DNA of 64,000 bases from Thalassospira xianhensis MCCC 1A02616. GTDB taxonomy: Bacteria; Pseudomonadota; Alphaproteobacteria; Rhodospirillales; Thalassospiraceae. The stretch covers positions 1 to 64,000 of the forward strand of contig NZ_JPWA01000027.1 in NCBI RefSeq assembly GCF_003326475.1. The letters run 5' to 3'. A model generated the notes under the pieces. That model saw only the letters and a list, made by a program, of their open reading frames with translations. It was not told the DNA's origin and ran no database searches. The translations under genes and the position numbers were made by a program. Of the stretch, positions 8,950 to 17,691 are shown one piece after another; position 1 is the stretch's first letter; every line of letters begins with the position of its first letter.

Positions 8950-10584
8950 ATGCGATTCGAACCGACAGAAATTGCGCGTCTTTACGGGCGATCGCGAGTG
9001 GGAGTTGTCGTGCACAGGGATTTGACCGCTGTGTATGTCAATGATGCCTACGCGAAAATGCTTGGTCGCAAAGATGTGAAGGATTTCATGTCGGAGCCTG
9101 ACCTTCGGCAATATATCCCGCCAAGTTTCCATTACGAAGCGGCCAAGCTGGTGGCGGAATTTCAGGAAGCCACCGGGTTCCATGGCTGGAAAAAGGTTTA
9201 TAACCTGCGTACCGATGGCACGCCGGTCTGGATGGAGATCAGCGACGAGACCGTTGAATGGGCCGAGGAAAATGCTGTCCTGACAACTGCGCAGCTGATT
9301 GATAACGGCACGACCGCGATGCAGGTCGATCACATGCTGGGCCGGTCCTTTATCGGTGTGATGGTCCATCGCGATATGACAGCGCTTTATGTCAATGATG
9401 CCTTTGCCCGCCTGATGGGGGCGGATAATGCCAGTGCATTCATGGAAAAGCCCGACATATTGCGATTTATTCCCGACGCGGATCGCGAACGTGCCTTAAA
9501 GCATGTTGCCGATATTCTGCATGGCGAACGGGAAGGCGAACGCCATCGTGTGCGTGATGTTCTTGATAACGGCAATATCGTCTGGCGGGACCTGACCGAT
9601 GAACGCATCCTGTGGCATGATGGTCGTCCGGCTATTTTGACGACCGCGCATGATGTACGCGAAGAAGTCGAAATGAACGAAGCCCTGATGCGGACCAAGG
9701 CCGGCCTTGAAGAAGCCGTGACCGAAGTCATCCGCATGGTGCCGTCAGCGGTTGCAATGCTTGATATCCGTCAGAATGTTGTGAATTACAACCGCGAATT
9801 TGCCCGTCTGTTTGGCGCAGAATCCGGCAACAGCGATGATGCGCCCGTCTTTGATATCACGATCCTGCGCGAGATGTATGACGCCATGATCAAAAGCGGC
9901 CACGGGCACGCCAATAACGAAAGTGTCAGAACACCATCCGGTTGCCATGCCGATATCCGCATGAACCTGATGGAAGATGGCGGCGTGATGGTTTCCGCAC
10001 TGGATATTTCCAGCCATAAACGCAAGGAACAGCATCTTGATGCGCTGGCGTCGACCGATCCGCTGACCGGGGCATTGAACCGGCGCGGATTTGAATCGGC
10101 GGTCAGCCGACTGCGTGAAATCCGGCAACTGAAGGGCAAGGTCTGGCAGTTCGGGTTGGTGGTTCTGGATGTCGATTATTTCAAATATGTCAATGACACC
10201 TATGGCCATTCGGTCGGTGACCGGGTTCTTGAGAAAATCGCAGTAACCCTGCGCCAGGCGCTTCGAGATGATGATCTTGTCGTGCGTCTGGGCGGCGAGG
10301 AATTTGCCGTTCTGTTGCCGTCGGCAACAGCAGCAGTGACCAAACGGATCGCCGAACGGCTGGCAACAATGATCCGTGCAATCGAAATACCGGTTGGCAA
10401 TAGCGGCGATGAGAACGTTACCATCACGGCAAGTTTTGGTGTCACCGTTGGCGGGGAATTGCGCGGGCATTTTGTCGAGCTGGAGCAGGCGATGCTGACG
10501 GCAGACCGGGCGATGTATGCCGCCAAGGAAGCCGGTCGTGACTGCATCAAGTTCCTGACCTTTGATGACGATATCGACAGTTGA
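8950..10584 (+). CDS. diguanylate cyclase with three PAS-like sensor regions
   Basis: A 544-residue soluble signalling protein predicted to make c-di-GMP from two GTP. Two homologous PAS-like units come first: the segment GVVVHRDLTAVYVNDAYAKMLG near residue 18 is echoed by GVMVHRDMTALYVNDAFARLMG near 137. A third PAS-like region lies at about 255-355, then GGDEF from about 365 to 540. The active-site signature is GGEEF, preceded at the correct distance by RDDD, the RxxD inhibitory site for product feedback. No membrane segment is seen, so the input is cytoplasmic. The frame also allows a TTG one codon earlier; the ATG is preferred. Upstream is the 307-base spacer; downstream a GNAT gene follows after 47 bases. 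Confidence 0.9.
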   Translation: MRFEPTEIARLYGRSRVGVVVHRDLTAVYVNDAYAKMLGRKDVKDFMSEPDLRQYIPPSFHYEAAKLVAEFQEATGFHGWKKVYNLRTDGTPVWMEISDETVEWAEENAVLTTAQLIDNGTTAMQVDHMLGRSFIGVMVHRDMTALYVNDAFARLMGADNASAFMEKPDILRFIPDADRERALKHVADILHGEREGERHRVRDVLDNGNIVWRDLTDERILWHDGRPAILTTAHDVREEVEMNEALMRTKAGLEEAVTEVIRMVPSAVAMLDIRQNVVNYNREFARLFGAESGNSDDAPVFDITILREMYDAMIKSGHGHANNESVRTPSGCHADIRMNLMEDGGVMVSALDISSHKRKEQHLDALASTDPLTGALNRRGFESAVSRLREIRQLKGKVWQFGLVVLDVDYFKYVNDTYGHSVGDRVLEKIAVTLRQALRDDDLVVRLGGEEFAVLLPSATAAVTKRIAERLATMIRAIEIPVGNSGDENVTITASFGVTVGGELRGHFVELEQAMLTADRAMYAAKEAGRDCIKFLTFDDDIDS

Positions 10585-10631
10585 TCCGGACTGAATTACC
10601 GTATCGCTTTGCGTAAAGTGGCAGGCGAAAA

Positions 10632-11141
10632 ATGAACATTCGCGATATGCAGGCGATGGATGGAAGCGCGGTTGTCGATATCTATGATCGGGCGCTTAAA
10701 TCCGGTCATGCATCCTTTCAACAAAATGGCGGAACATGGGCCGACTGGGATGGCGGGCATTTGACGAAATGCCGCTATGTCGCGCTTGACGATGCCGGAC
10801 AGGTAACCGGTTGGGCCGGATTATCCGCCGTTTCGGGGCGGTGTGCCTTTGCCGGTGTTGCCGAGGTATCGGTTTATGTCGATCCGCGCTGTCAGGGGCA
10901 GGGGATCGGGAGCCGTTTGATGCAGGCATTGATCGAAGGTTCTGAACAAAACGGTTTTTGGTCACTGGAAGCCGGAATATTTCCCGAAAATACCGGAAGT
11001 GTTGCCCTGCATCGAAAGCACGGATTCGAAGTCCTGTGCCGCCGCACAGGGTTCGGACGTATGGGATATGGACCGATGCAGGGGAAATGGCGCGATGTGT
11101 TGCTGCTGGAGCGGCGGAGCAGGAGGATCGGGATCGACTAG
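10632..11141 (+). CDS. GNAT N-acetyltransferase (phosphinothricin-acetyltransferase-like)
   Basis: A 169-residue acetyl-CoA-dependent transferase of the GNAT fold. The pyrophosphate-binding motif A is VYVDPRCQGQGIGSRLM near residues 82-98, preceded by the beta-strand AFAGVAEVSV, and followed by NTGSVALHRKHGFE (motif B) near 120-133. These features resemble the Pat/YncA group, which acetylates amino-acid-like substrates such as phosphinothricin or methionine sulfone. The actual acceptor is unknown. AGGCG precedes the ATG. It may be read through from the GGDEF gene upstream, since only 47 bases separate them and no terminator is seen. Confidence 0.82.
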   Translation: MNIRDMQAMDGSAVVDIYDRALKSGHASFQQNGGTWADWDGGHLTKCRYVALDDAGQVTGWAGLSAVSGRCAFAGVAEVSVYVDPRCQGQGIGSRLMQALIEGSEQNGFWSLEAGIFPENTGSVALHRKHGFEVLCRRTGFGRMGYGPMQGKWRDVLLLERRSRRIGID

Positions 11142-11287
11142 TTAGCGCAGCCACCAATCCGGAAAGGAGTGTGCGTAAAATCCCTTAGATGATCTGGAAA
11201 TTGATCCGCCGATGCGTTAAGCAGCTAGGGCACCCGCGAAATGCCCGTTACATACGCGGCAAATAAACGATACAGGAGAGCGCCACC

Positions 11288-12748
11288 GTGAATGAAATCA
11301 GCAAAATTGCCCCGGTCGCAATCTGGGAGAACTTCCAGAAACTTTGCGACACCCCGCGCCCGTCGACCAAGGAAGAAGCCGTTTTGCAGCTTCTGGAAAA
11401 TATGGCCGATGCCAAGGGTTTTGAGCATTTCCGCGACAGCGGTAGCAACCTTGTTATTTCCATTCCGGCGAAACCGGGATTCGAGAATCGCAAGATGGCG
11501 ATCCTTCAGGCCCATGTTGATATGGTGACGCAGGCCAATAGTGGTTCGACCCACAATTTTGATACCGATCCGATCCGCATGCTGATGAATGGCGAATGGA
11601 TCACGGCGGATAACACCACCCTTGGTGCTGATAACGGCATCGGTGCGGCGGCGATGATGGGCTTCATGACCGAAGAAGGTCTTGAACACGGTCCGCTGGA
11701 ACTGTTGTTCACGGTTGATGAAGAACGCGGTCTGACCGGTGCGATGAATCTGGAGCCCGGCCGACTTAAGGGCGAAATCCTTCTGAACCTTGATACCGAG
11801 GACGAATACGAGCTTTGCGTGGGCTGTGCCGGTGGTGGCGATCTGGTCGCGAGTTTTGCCTATACCCCCGAAGCCGTTGAAAGCGGACAGGTTGCACGTG
11901 AAATTGCCCTGACCGGTCTTAAGGGCGGGCATTCAGGGATCGATATCATCCTTGGACTTGGGAATGCCAACAAGCTGATGGCGCGTTTCCTCCGTACCGC
12001 CATTCGTGATCTTGGCGCGCGGATCGTTACCATCAATGCCGGTACGGCGCGTAACGCGATCCCGCGGGAATCCTTTGCAACGGTCGTTCTGCCGTCTGAC
12101 AAGGCATCGGCCTTTGATGGTGCACTGAGCGGCTTTGCAGCCGAGATCAAAGACGAGATCGGCGCGATCGAGCCGAACTTTGCCATTGCAGCCAAAGATG
12201 CCGCGGTGCCCGCAAAAGCGATGAGTGCAACGGACTCCAAACGTTTCAATAACGCGGTTGTCGGGGCGCCGAACGGTGTGCACGCCATGAGCACCAGCGT
12301 TGAAGGTGTTGTTGAGACGTCGATCAATCTGGCGATTGTCAAGCTGGCCGATGGCAAGGCGGATGTTACCCTTTCGGCGCGCAGTTCGATCAATTCGGCG
12401 CGTGATGCCCTTCGCGAGGTTGCGACATCGGTGTTTGAAAATATCGGGGCCACGGTGAAGTGGGGCGATGCCTATCCGGGTTGGAAGCCGAATGCGGACA
12501 GCGAAGTCGTCAATATGATGAAGACCGTTCATCGCGACATGTTTGGCAAGGATCCTGAAATCCGGGTCATTCATGCCGGTCTGGAATGTGGTGTATTGGG
12601 GGCGAAATATCCGCATTGGGATATGGTTTCATTCGGCCCGACCATTAAACGCGCACATAGCCCGGACGAGTGCGTCCATGTGCCAAGTGTCCTGCGTTTC
12701 TGGGATTATCTTCTGGCGGCGCTGAAGGCGATTCCGGTCAAAAACTGA
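11288..12748 (+). CDS. pepD: aminoacyl-histidine dipeptidase (M20 peptidase)
   Basis: Zinc-dependent cytosolic dipeptidase (Xaa-His, carnosinase-like) of the M20 family, 486 residues as in E. coli PepD. Metal-site segments are visible: AHVDMV (His76, Asp78), GADNGIG (Asp115), the catalytic DEE (Glu145/Glu146) in FTVDEERG, LNLDTED near Asp169, and a late HAGLECG. The start is GTG, chosen because an AGGAG lies about 8 bases upstream and the downstream sequence matches family N-termini. It is flanked by a 146-base spacer upstream and by a hairpin shared with the convergent J-domain gene downstream. Confidence 0.93.
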   Translation: MNEISKIAPVAIWENFQKLCDTPRPSTKEEAVLQLLENMADAKGFEHFRDSGSNLVISIPAKPGFENRKMAILQAHVDMVTQANSGSTHNFDTDPIRMLMNGEWITADNTTLGADNGIGAAAMMGFMTEEGLEHGPLELLFTVDEERGLTGAMNLEPGRLKGEILLNLDTEDEYELCVGCAGGGDLVASFAYTPEAVESGQVAREIALTGLKGGHSGIDIILGLGNANKLMARFLRTAIRDLGARIVTINAGTARNAIPRESFATVVLPSDKASAFDGALSGFAAEIKDEIGAIEPNFAIAAKDAAVPAKAMSATDSKRFNNAVVGAPNGVHAMSTSVEGVVETSINLAIVKLADGKADVTLSARSSINSARDALREVATSVFENIGATVKWGDAYPGWKPNADSEVVNMMKTVHRDMFGKDPEIRVIHAGLECGVLGAKYPHWDMVSFGPTIKRAHSPDECVHVPSVLRFWDYLLAALKAIPVKN

Positions 12749-12783
12749 TTTTGGTTACTTGGTAACCTACAGATTAGAAGTCT

Positions 12784-12817
12784 GTTGCGACTGACCGTAT
12801 TTGCGGTCAGTCGCAAC
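12784..12817. terminator. long perfect hairpin between convergent genes
   Basis: A perfect 14-bp stem (12784-12797 with 12804-12817) and a 6-base loop, between pepD and the J-domain gene. The TGA of the J-domain gene (12807-12809) is inside the right arm. A smaller hairpin, GGTTAC / GTAACC, lies at 12753-12767. T-runs are weak on both sides, so termination efficiency is uncertain. Confidence 0.7.
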
Positions 12818-14165
12818 TGTTTGTGGCACACCACTCATCGCGTGCCTTTGCGCCGCTTCCGGGCACCAGCGCATCCAGATTGACAAAGCCGGTCTCGCCA
12901 AGGGCGGTTTCAATTTCAATCCAGAAATCCTCGCTTGGTCCGTCGATATAGACGGTTTCAAAGCGTGCCAGACGCCGCATGACCGGATATTCGATGCCGG
13001 GGCCTTCGCGCATGTTCAGAAGATCACGATCGATGTAATAGGGATCGCGTTCCTCGCCGATGATTTGTTCGACTTTGCGCGTCAGTTCGCTGGTCTTTTC
13101 GGACACAAGTTTCGGAATGTCGTGACTGACAAAGCCCTGTCCCGGCCCAAATGCAACCAGCAGACAGAAAATGACAACAAATAGCGGGCTTAGATGCAAA
13201 AGTGCATCAAGCATACCGGCCTGTTTCCATTCGCTGCGTACCCGGCGAAGGGGCTTTCCGTCATCCAGACGCCGCAGATTGGCGCGGATCTGTTCGGCCA
13301 GCACCGACCGGTTGGTGCCGATGAAATCACTGGCCTGTAATAAGACGGCCCGGGCAAGCGGTTTATTTCCGCTGCGTTCGAAGGCGGTGGCCTGCGTGAA
13401 CAGAAGTTTTGCATTGCCTTCCGCGGGGAGGGTACCACCCCGCATATTGCCAATAATGGCCCGCCATGCAGGAATAAAGCTGCGCCAGCCCCAGAAACCC
13501 CGCAGCCATGTTTTGAAGCTGGCTTTGAGTGCCATGCGCTTTGCCCCCTTCGGGGCAAGATTGGCCGTGATCTTTTCGATTTTCAGGGAATTCAGAAAGC
13601 CGCGAACAATGGTGAATTCCACCTGACGGGGTTGGGCTGATACGACTTCGGTGACCGCACAGCGCACAAATCCGGCCTGATCCGGGTTCGTACGGTTTTT
13701 TGCATGGCGTTTGGCCCCCGGATGAATGTTTGATTTGCGGGCCGCGTTGCGTTCCTGCTGCTGGCGATAGGCCTCGTTGGCACGTGCAAACCTGTCTTCT
13801 TCGCTTTCGCGGTTGGTTTCGGCCTTGCGACCGGTACCGGCAAAGCCCTGTCGGGTGCGTTGCGATCCGGCATTTTTCGCCCCGGCAGCCTGCGGACCAT
13901 AGGGGCCGTTTTGCTGTTTGCCTGCTGTGTCGCCGGTGCTGTTTTTACCGTTGCGAGGCGTATTTGGTGGAGCCTTGCGTGTGCCGATCAGGATTTCATA
14001 GGCTTCGGTGATGTCCTTGAATTTTTCTTCGGCATCGATATCTGCATTTCGATCAGGATGAAATTCGAACGCCAGTTTGCGATAGGCAAGCTTGATTTCC
14101 TTTGCGCTGGCACCGGGCGCAATTTTAAGCAGGCGATAATAGGTCTCGTGGTGATCCTGACTCAT
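12807..14165 (-). CDS. J-domain protein with membrane segment and C-terminal SH3-like domain
   Basis: A 452-residue protein with an N-terminal J domain (residues about 6-70, HPD at 36-38), which recruits and stimulates DnaK-type Hsp70. It lacks the G/F, zinc-finger and C-terminal domains of true DnaJ. A long low-complexity basic linker (about 75-165, rich in N, G, R, K) follows, then a predicted helical region, one hydrophobic segment ([13 protein letters not shown], about residues 335-350), and a final bacterial SH3-like domain ([34 protein letters not shown]). The cytosolic J domain and presumed periplasmic SH3 domain suggest a link between chaperone and cell envelope, which is inference. 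The gene is monocistronic and divergent from the methyltransferase gene. Confidence 0.82.
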   Translation of the reverse strand: MSQDHHETYYRLLKIAPGASAKEIKLAYRKLAFEFHPDRNADIDAEEKFKDITEAYEILIGTRKAPPNTPRNGKNSTGDTAGKQQNGPYGPQAAGAKNAGSQRTRQGFAGTGRKAETNRESEEDRFARANEAYRQQQERNAARKSNIHPGAKRHAKNRTNPDQAGFVRCAVTEVVSAQPRQVEFTIVRGFLNSLKIEKITANLAPKGAKRMALKASFKTWLRGFWGWRSFIPAWRAIIGNMRGGTLPAEGNAKLLFTQATAFERSGNKPLARAVLLQASDFIGTNRSVLAEQIRANLRRLDDGKPLRRVRSEWKQAGMLDALLHLSPLFVVIFCLLVAFGPGQGFVSHDIPKLVSEKTSELTRKVEQIIGEERDPYYIDRDLLNMREGPGIEYPVMRRLARFETVYIDGPSEDFWIEIETALGETGFVNLDALVPGSGAKARDEWCATNSCD

Positions 14166-14349
14166 TCGTGAAGGGCATCCCGCACATAAATATTGTCCCG
14201 AAGCCGGACAGGTAAAACATGTTCAATTTATATTCGTATCGACGTCAGGATCATATGATTGAAATCTTAACACGTTGTCACTTTTGCGTATTTGCCATAT
14301 TTTGCAAGAATTGATCCGTCCACCGCGAACCGCTTAGCGAGTATCCGCC

Positions 14350-15396
14350 TTGAAACTTAAATTCTGGCAACGCAATGCCGACCATGACGGCGATGTCCTT
14401 GACCACGGTGATGGTTACGGTGGTGATATGCCCGAATTTGTGATGCCGGATGGCCACAGGCTTAGCCTTGGGACAAAGCTTCGCGCTCGTTGGCAGGGGT
14501 ATGACAACCCGGTCGAATATTATCTTCTGCAAAAAGAAATCGATGATTACCGGGCGTGGCTTCACAAAATGCGCCTGTTTCTTGCCCGGCCGGTCGAGCC
14601 GGAACTGGGCGAGCTTGAACTTGATGATGAAATTGGTCGCTGGCCGCCAGAACGGGTCAAGCTTTATGCCAAGCTGTTTGATCGCGGGATCATGATCCCC
14701 GGTGGTCATGATTATGCACTGGAACTGGCAAAGCCGCTTGCGCTTGACGAAACCATGAGCTGTCTTGAAATCGGCGCGAAGCTTGGCGGGGTGGCGCGGT
14801 TGCTTGCCGATAAGCTGGGGGTCTGGGTCACAGCCTATGAACGTGATGGTGAACTGGCGTTGCTGGGTATGGAGCGATCCGTTCAGGCCGGTGTTCAGAA
14901 AAAGGTCCCGGTGCAGGCATTCGACCCGTCCAGCCCGGAATTGCGCAAAGCCTATTTTAACGTGGTCTATTCGTTTGGGGACCTGTTCCACATTGAAAAC
15001 AAGGATGTTCTGCTGGTGTCGCTGGCGGAAACGTTGCGCGATCATGGCCAGATATTGCTGACAGACTATGTCCTGACATCCGAAGGGCACGAAGATGCCG
15101 TCGCCGAATGGGCCAAGCACGAGGATTTCCGACCTTACCCCTGGACGGCGGACCATTACAAGAATGCACTGGGCAAGCTGAAATTCGACATTCGTATCGC
15201 CAAGGACGAGTCAGATGTTCATGTAAAGCAGATCAAGACCGCGTGGATGGCGATGCTTGCCGATATCCAGAATAGCGGATTGGACCCGGATGTTCTGGCA
15301 TATCTGGTGCCGGAGATGGAAATGTGGATGAATCGCGTAAAAATGCTTGAAAACGGGACGCTGGCATTTTATCGGTTCTACGCAACGATCAGGTGA
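14350..15396 (+). CDS. SAM-dependent methyltransferase-like protein
   Basis: A 348-residue protein with a class I methyltransferase fold in its middle. The SAM motif I is SCLEIGAKLGGVARLLA near residues 138-154; an acidic residue after the second strand (VTAYERD) would bind the ribose, and AYFNVVYSFGDLFHI near 200 resembles motif II/IV. Later HGQILLTDYVLT matches motif VI. The pattern resembles phosphoethanolamine-methyltransferase-like and cyclopropane-synthase-like enzymes. Asp or Glu at the end of motif I is replaced by Ala (EIGAKLGG), so catalysis is not assured. The start is a TTG with a weak ribosome-binding site; no better start in frame was found before the conserved core. Substrate unknown. 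Confidence 0.7.
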   Translation: MKLKFWQRNADHDGDVLDHGDGYGGDMPEFVMPDGHRLSLGTKLRARWQGYDNPVEYYLLQKEIDDYRAWLHKMRLFLARPVEPELGELELDDEIGRWPPERVKLYAKLFDRGIMIPGGHDYALELAKPLALDETMSCLEIGAKLGGVARLLADKLGVWVTAYERDGELALLGMERSVQAGVQKKVPVQAFDPSSPELRKAYFNVVYSFGDLFHIENKDVLLVSLAETLRDHGQILLTDYVLTSEGHEDAVAEWAKHEDFRPYPWTADHYKNALGKLKFDIRIAKDESDVHVKQIKTAWMAMLADIQNSGLDPDVLAYLVPEMEMWMNRVKMLENGTLAFYRFYATIR

Positions 15397-15546
15397 TCGA
15401 CCGGTTTCATGTCTGCTGCTGGCGACGAATGAATGGACTTTGTCCCGAATTCTGTCGCTGCAACCTGTTTTAGGTGTTGACAGGGGCAGGGTGTACTTCT
15501 ATTTTCCGGCTTCCTCGAAGGGGCCAAGTTTCTAAGGTTTACTATT

Positions 15547-15672
15547 ATGAAGATCCGGAACTCATTGAAATCCGCGAAGCTGCGGGAAAAAGGCTGCCGT
15601 ATCGTGCGCCGCCGTGGCCGCGTATACGTGATCAATAAAAAGAACCCGCGTTTCAAGGCGCGCCAGGGTTAA
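15547..15672 (+). CDS. rpmJ: ribosomal protein L36, cysteine-poor form
   Basis: A 41-residue basic protein of the large ribosomal subunit, ending NPRFKARQG. It begins [18 protein letters not shown] and has only one cysteine, so it is the zinc-independent (C-minus, YkgO-like) L36 that is the usual form in Alphaproteobacteria. The gene is alone, about 150 bases after the methyltransferase gene and closed by a strong hairpin. It is too short for many gene finders but is a clear match. Confidence 0.97.
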   Translation: MKIRNSLKSAKLREKGCRIVRRRGRVYVINKKNPRFKARQG

Positions 15673-15700
15673 TTCCCGGTACCTTGTTCTCACAGGTTTT

Positions 15701-15739
15701 ACAAAACGCCGCATCGGTTCATCCAATGCGGCGTTTTGT
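15701..15739. terminator. bidirectional terminator after rpmJ
   Basis: A 14-bp stem ACAAAACGCCGCAT / ATGCGGCGTTTTGT with an 11-base loop, between rpmJ and the convergent cyclase gene. T-rich tails occur in both directions. Confidence 0.92.
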
Positions 15740-15755
15740 GTTTTGTGGTGTGCCC

Positions 15756-17597
15756 CTAATCAATACCATCAATCGGAATGGTATAGACAGCGGTTGTTTC
15801 ACTGCGTCCGCGCAGCAGGATTTCATCGGCAAGGCGGGCCTGGGCCGGGTCTGAAAGCTGTTCGAATGTGGTGCTTGCAATCAGGATGCGCGTGCCCAGT
15901 TCCTTGTTCTTGGCTTCCAGCCGGGCTGCACTGTTGACCGCATCGCCATGTACGGTGAATGTCAGTCGGTCCGGTGCCCCGACATTTCCTGCGACCAGCA
16001 GGCCGGTATTGATCCCGCAACGACAGCGCAGTTCTTCGCCGTCGAACAGATGGTTATGCACCAGCTTTTGCAGGGCGACAGCCGTGCGGACCGCCGCATC
16101 AGCGTGACCGGGTACCTCGTCAAAGGCATTGAATACGGCAAGGATGGCATCGCCCTGGAACTGGGTGATGATGCCGCCGTTTTCTTCGATGATTGCGGTG
16201 GCCTTCGCGAAATAGGCATTCAGGATCGTTACGATCCGTTGCGGGGCTATCTTTTCGCTGAGTGTCGTAAAGCCGACCAGATCAACGAACAGGATCGATG
16301 CCTCGCACTGATGGGATTGCACATTACCGGTGTCATCATCGGCGGCCAGCAACTGCTGGGCAATGGTGACAGGCAGGAATTTGCCAAACAGCCGTCCGAT
16401 GCGTTCCCGGTCACGCAGGGTAATCGCCATTTTGTTAAACGACCGTGATGCATCGTTGAATTCGATGATGTGGCTGCCGGGCAGTATTGGAAGATTATCG
16501 AGAATACCGGTTTCAAGTTGGCGTGTTGCGGCTGAAAACCGTTTAAGTGGTCGCGTGAAGTAATGCGCGATCATGACGGCGAGAATGATTGCAAGGACCA
16601 TAATTGCCGTTCCGATCATGGTCGCGAGCTTCAGGCGTTCCCATTCACGGGTAAAGACCGTCGGATCAAAATGCATCCCCATGAGAATGGGAAGGCCTGC
16701 CGATTCTTCAAATTTCCGGGTGATGATAACGTGATATCCGTCATCGGTTTCAAGTGCGGCGGCCTGTGATCCGCTGGTTCCGTCCCGCGATGGGGTATTG
16801 TCAAAATCAAATGTCTGCCATTGCTTCATACGCGCAAGAACCGGATCGGCAAGATCGTCAATACGAGGCAGGACGCCAAGGATATCATTGGACCCAAGAT
16901 TTTCGGGCGGGTGCAACTGGTGCCAGTCCGATAGGGAAGGATGGGCAATGACATGTTCGTTGACGATAACAAAGGGGGTGCGCCCGGCCTCTGTCGGGTC
17001 GGTTTTCAGATCGCGTGAAAAATCGCCAAGCGAGACAAGCTGCACAAGCGACCCGACATATTGCCCCCTTTGAAACAACGGAATCATTTCGCTGATCACG
17101 ACCTGATTGACCAGACTGTTCCAGCGCGGAAACTGTGTGATGCTTTGACCCGGACCATAGGCCATCAGGGATCGGGCGATGATGTCTTCTTCGGGATCGG
17201 CTTTGCCGGAAAGAGGTTTGTCCGTTTTTGGATCATAGCCCCGGAAATGGCCGTCGGGTGTCAAAAGGCCGATGGCTGTGACGTCAAGTTCATTGGTAAC
17301 AAGGGCGGCCAGGGTCTTGTCCCATATGGCAGCATTATCCGGTGACAGATCACCATGCGCCACTTCGCGTGCAACCCATAGATTGCGGCGTTGCATCCGG
17401 TCGATCCGGGCGCGCATGGCGTCTTGTGCGTCTTCCAGATCGGCATGTGTCATCGCAATCCACAGATTGCGGGTATTGTCATAGGCCGTATCAAGACCAA
17501 GACGGAGCGCCAGTCCCACACCCAGTACGCTGGTAATAAAAAACGCACCCAGCAATACGCCAAGTATCGAAAAACGCCCCCTGCGTTCAGTCATCAT
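15756..17597 (-). CDS. membrane receptor nucleotide cyclase (Cache-HAMP-class III), copy 1
   Basis: A 613-residue inner-membrane receptor. Helix 1 (about 11-31) is followed by a large periplasmic region with dCache-like features (to about 320), helix 2 (LATMIGTAIMVLAIILAVMIAHYF), a HAMP segment starting TRPLKRFSAATRQLE, and a class III cyclase domain from about 410. Catalytic elements visible are the metal aspartates in FVDLVGFT and FQGDAILAVF, plus DAVNSAARLE carrying the transition-state Asn and Arg. The substrate-specifying Lys seen in typical adenylyl cyclases is Gln (TQFQGD), and the paired position is Thr (LTFTVHGD). It therefore probably makes cAMP or cGMP, but specificity is open. Adjacent to a paralogue. 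An ATG one codon later (17594) has better ribosome-binding spacing. Confidence 0.88.
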   Translation of the reverse strand: MMTERRGRFSILGVLLGAFFITSVLGVGLALRLGLDTAYDNTRNLWIAMTHADLEDAQDAMRARIDRMQRRNLWVAREVAHGDLSPDNAAIWDKTLAALVTNELDVTAIGLLTPDGHFRGYDPKTDKPLSGKADPEEDIIARSLMAYGPGQSITQFPRWNSLVNQVVISEMIPLFQRGQYVGSLVQLVSLGDFSRDLKTDPTEAGRTPFVIVNEHVIAHPSLSDWHQLHPPENLGSNDILGVLPRIDDLADPVLARMKQWQTFDFDNTPSRDGTSGSQAAALETDDGYHVIITRKFEESAGLPILMGMHFDPTVFTREWERLKLATMIGTAIMVLAIILAVMIAHYFTRPLKRFSAATRQLETGILDNLPILPGSHIIEFNDASRSFNKMAITLRDRERIGRLFGKFLPVTIAQQLLAADDDTGNVQSHQCEASILFVDLVGFTTLSEKIAPQRIVTILNAYFAKATAIIEENGGIITQFQGDAILAVFNAFDEVPGHADAAVRTAVALQKLVHNHLFDGEELRCRCGINTGLLVAGNVGAPDRLTFTVHGDAVNSAARLEAKNKELGTRILIASTTFEQLSDPAQARLADEILLRGRSETTAVYTIPIDGID

Positions 17598-17691
17598 GTT
17601 CCCCGTATGCCCCCGAAGACCCAGTTTGTGTCACCGGGTTGTCGGTAAAGTTTACTGATGATTGATGACGATGGAAAGAATATCGCGTGCT

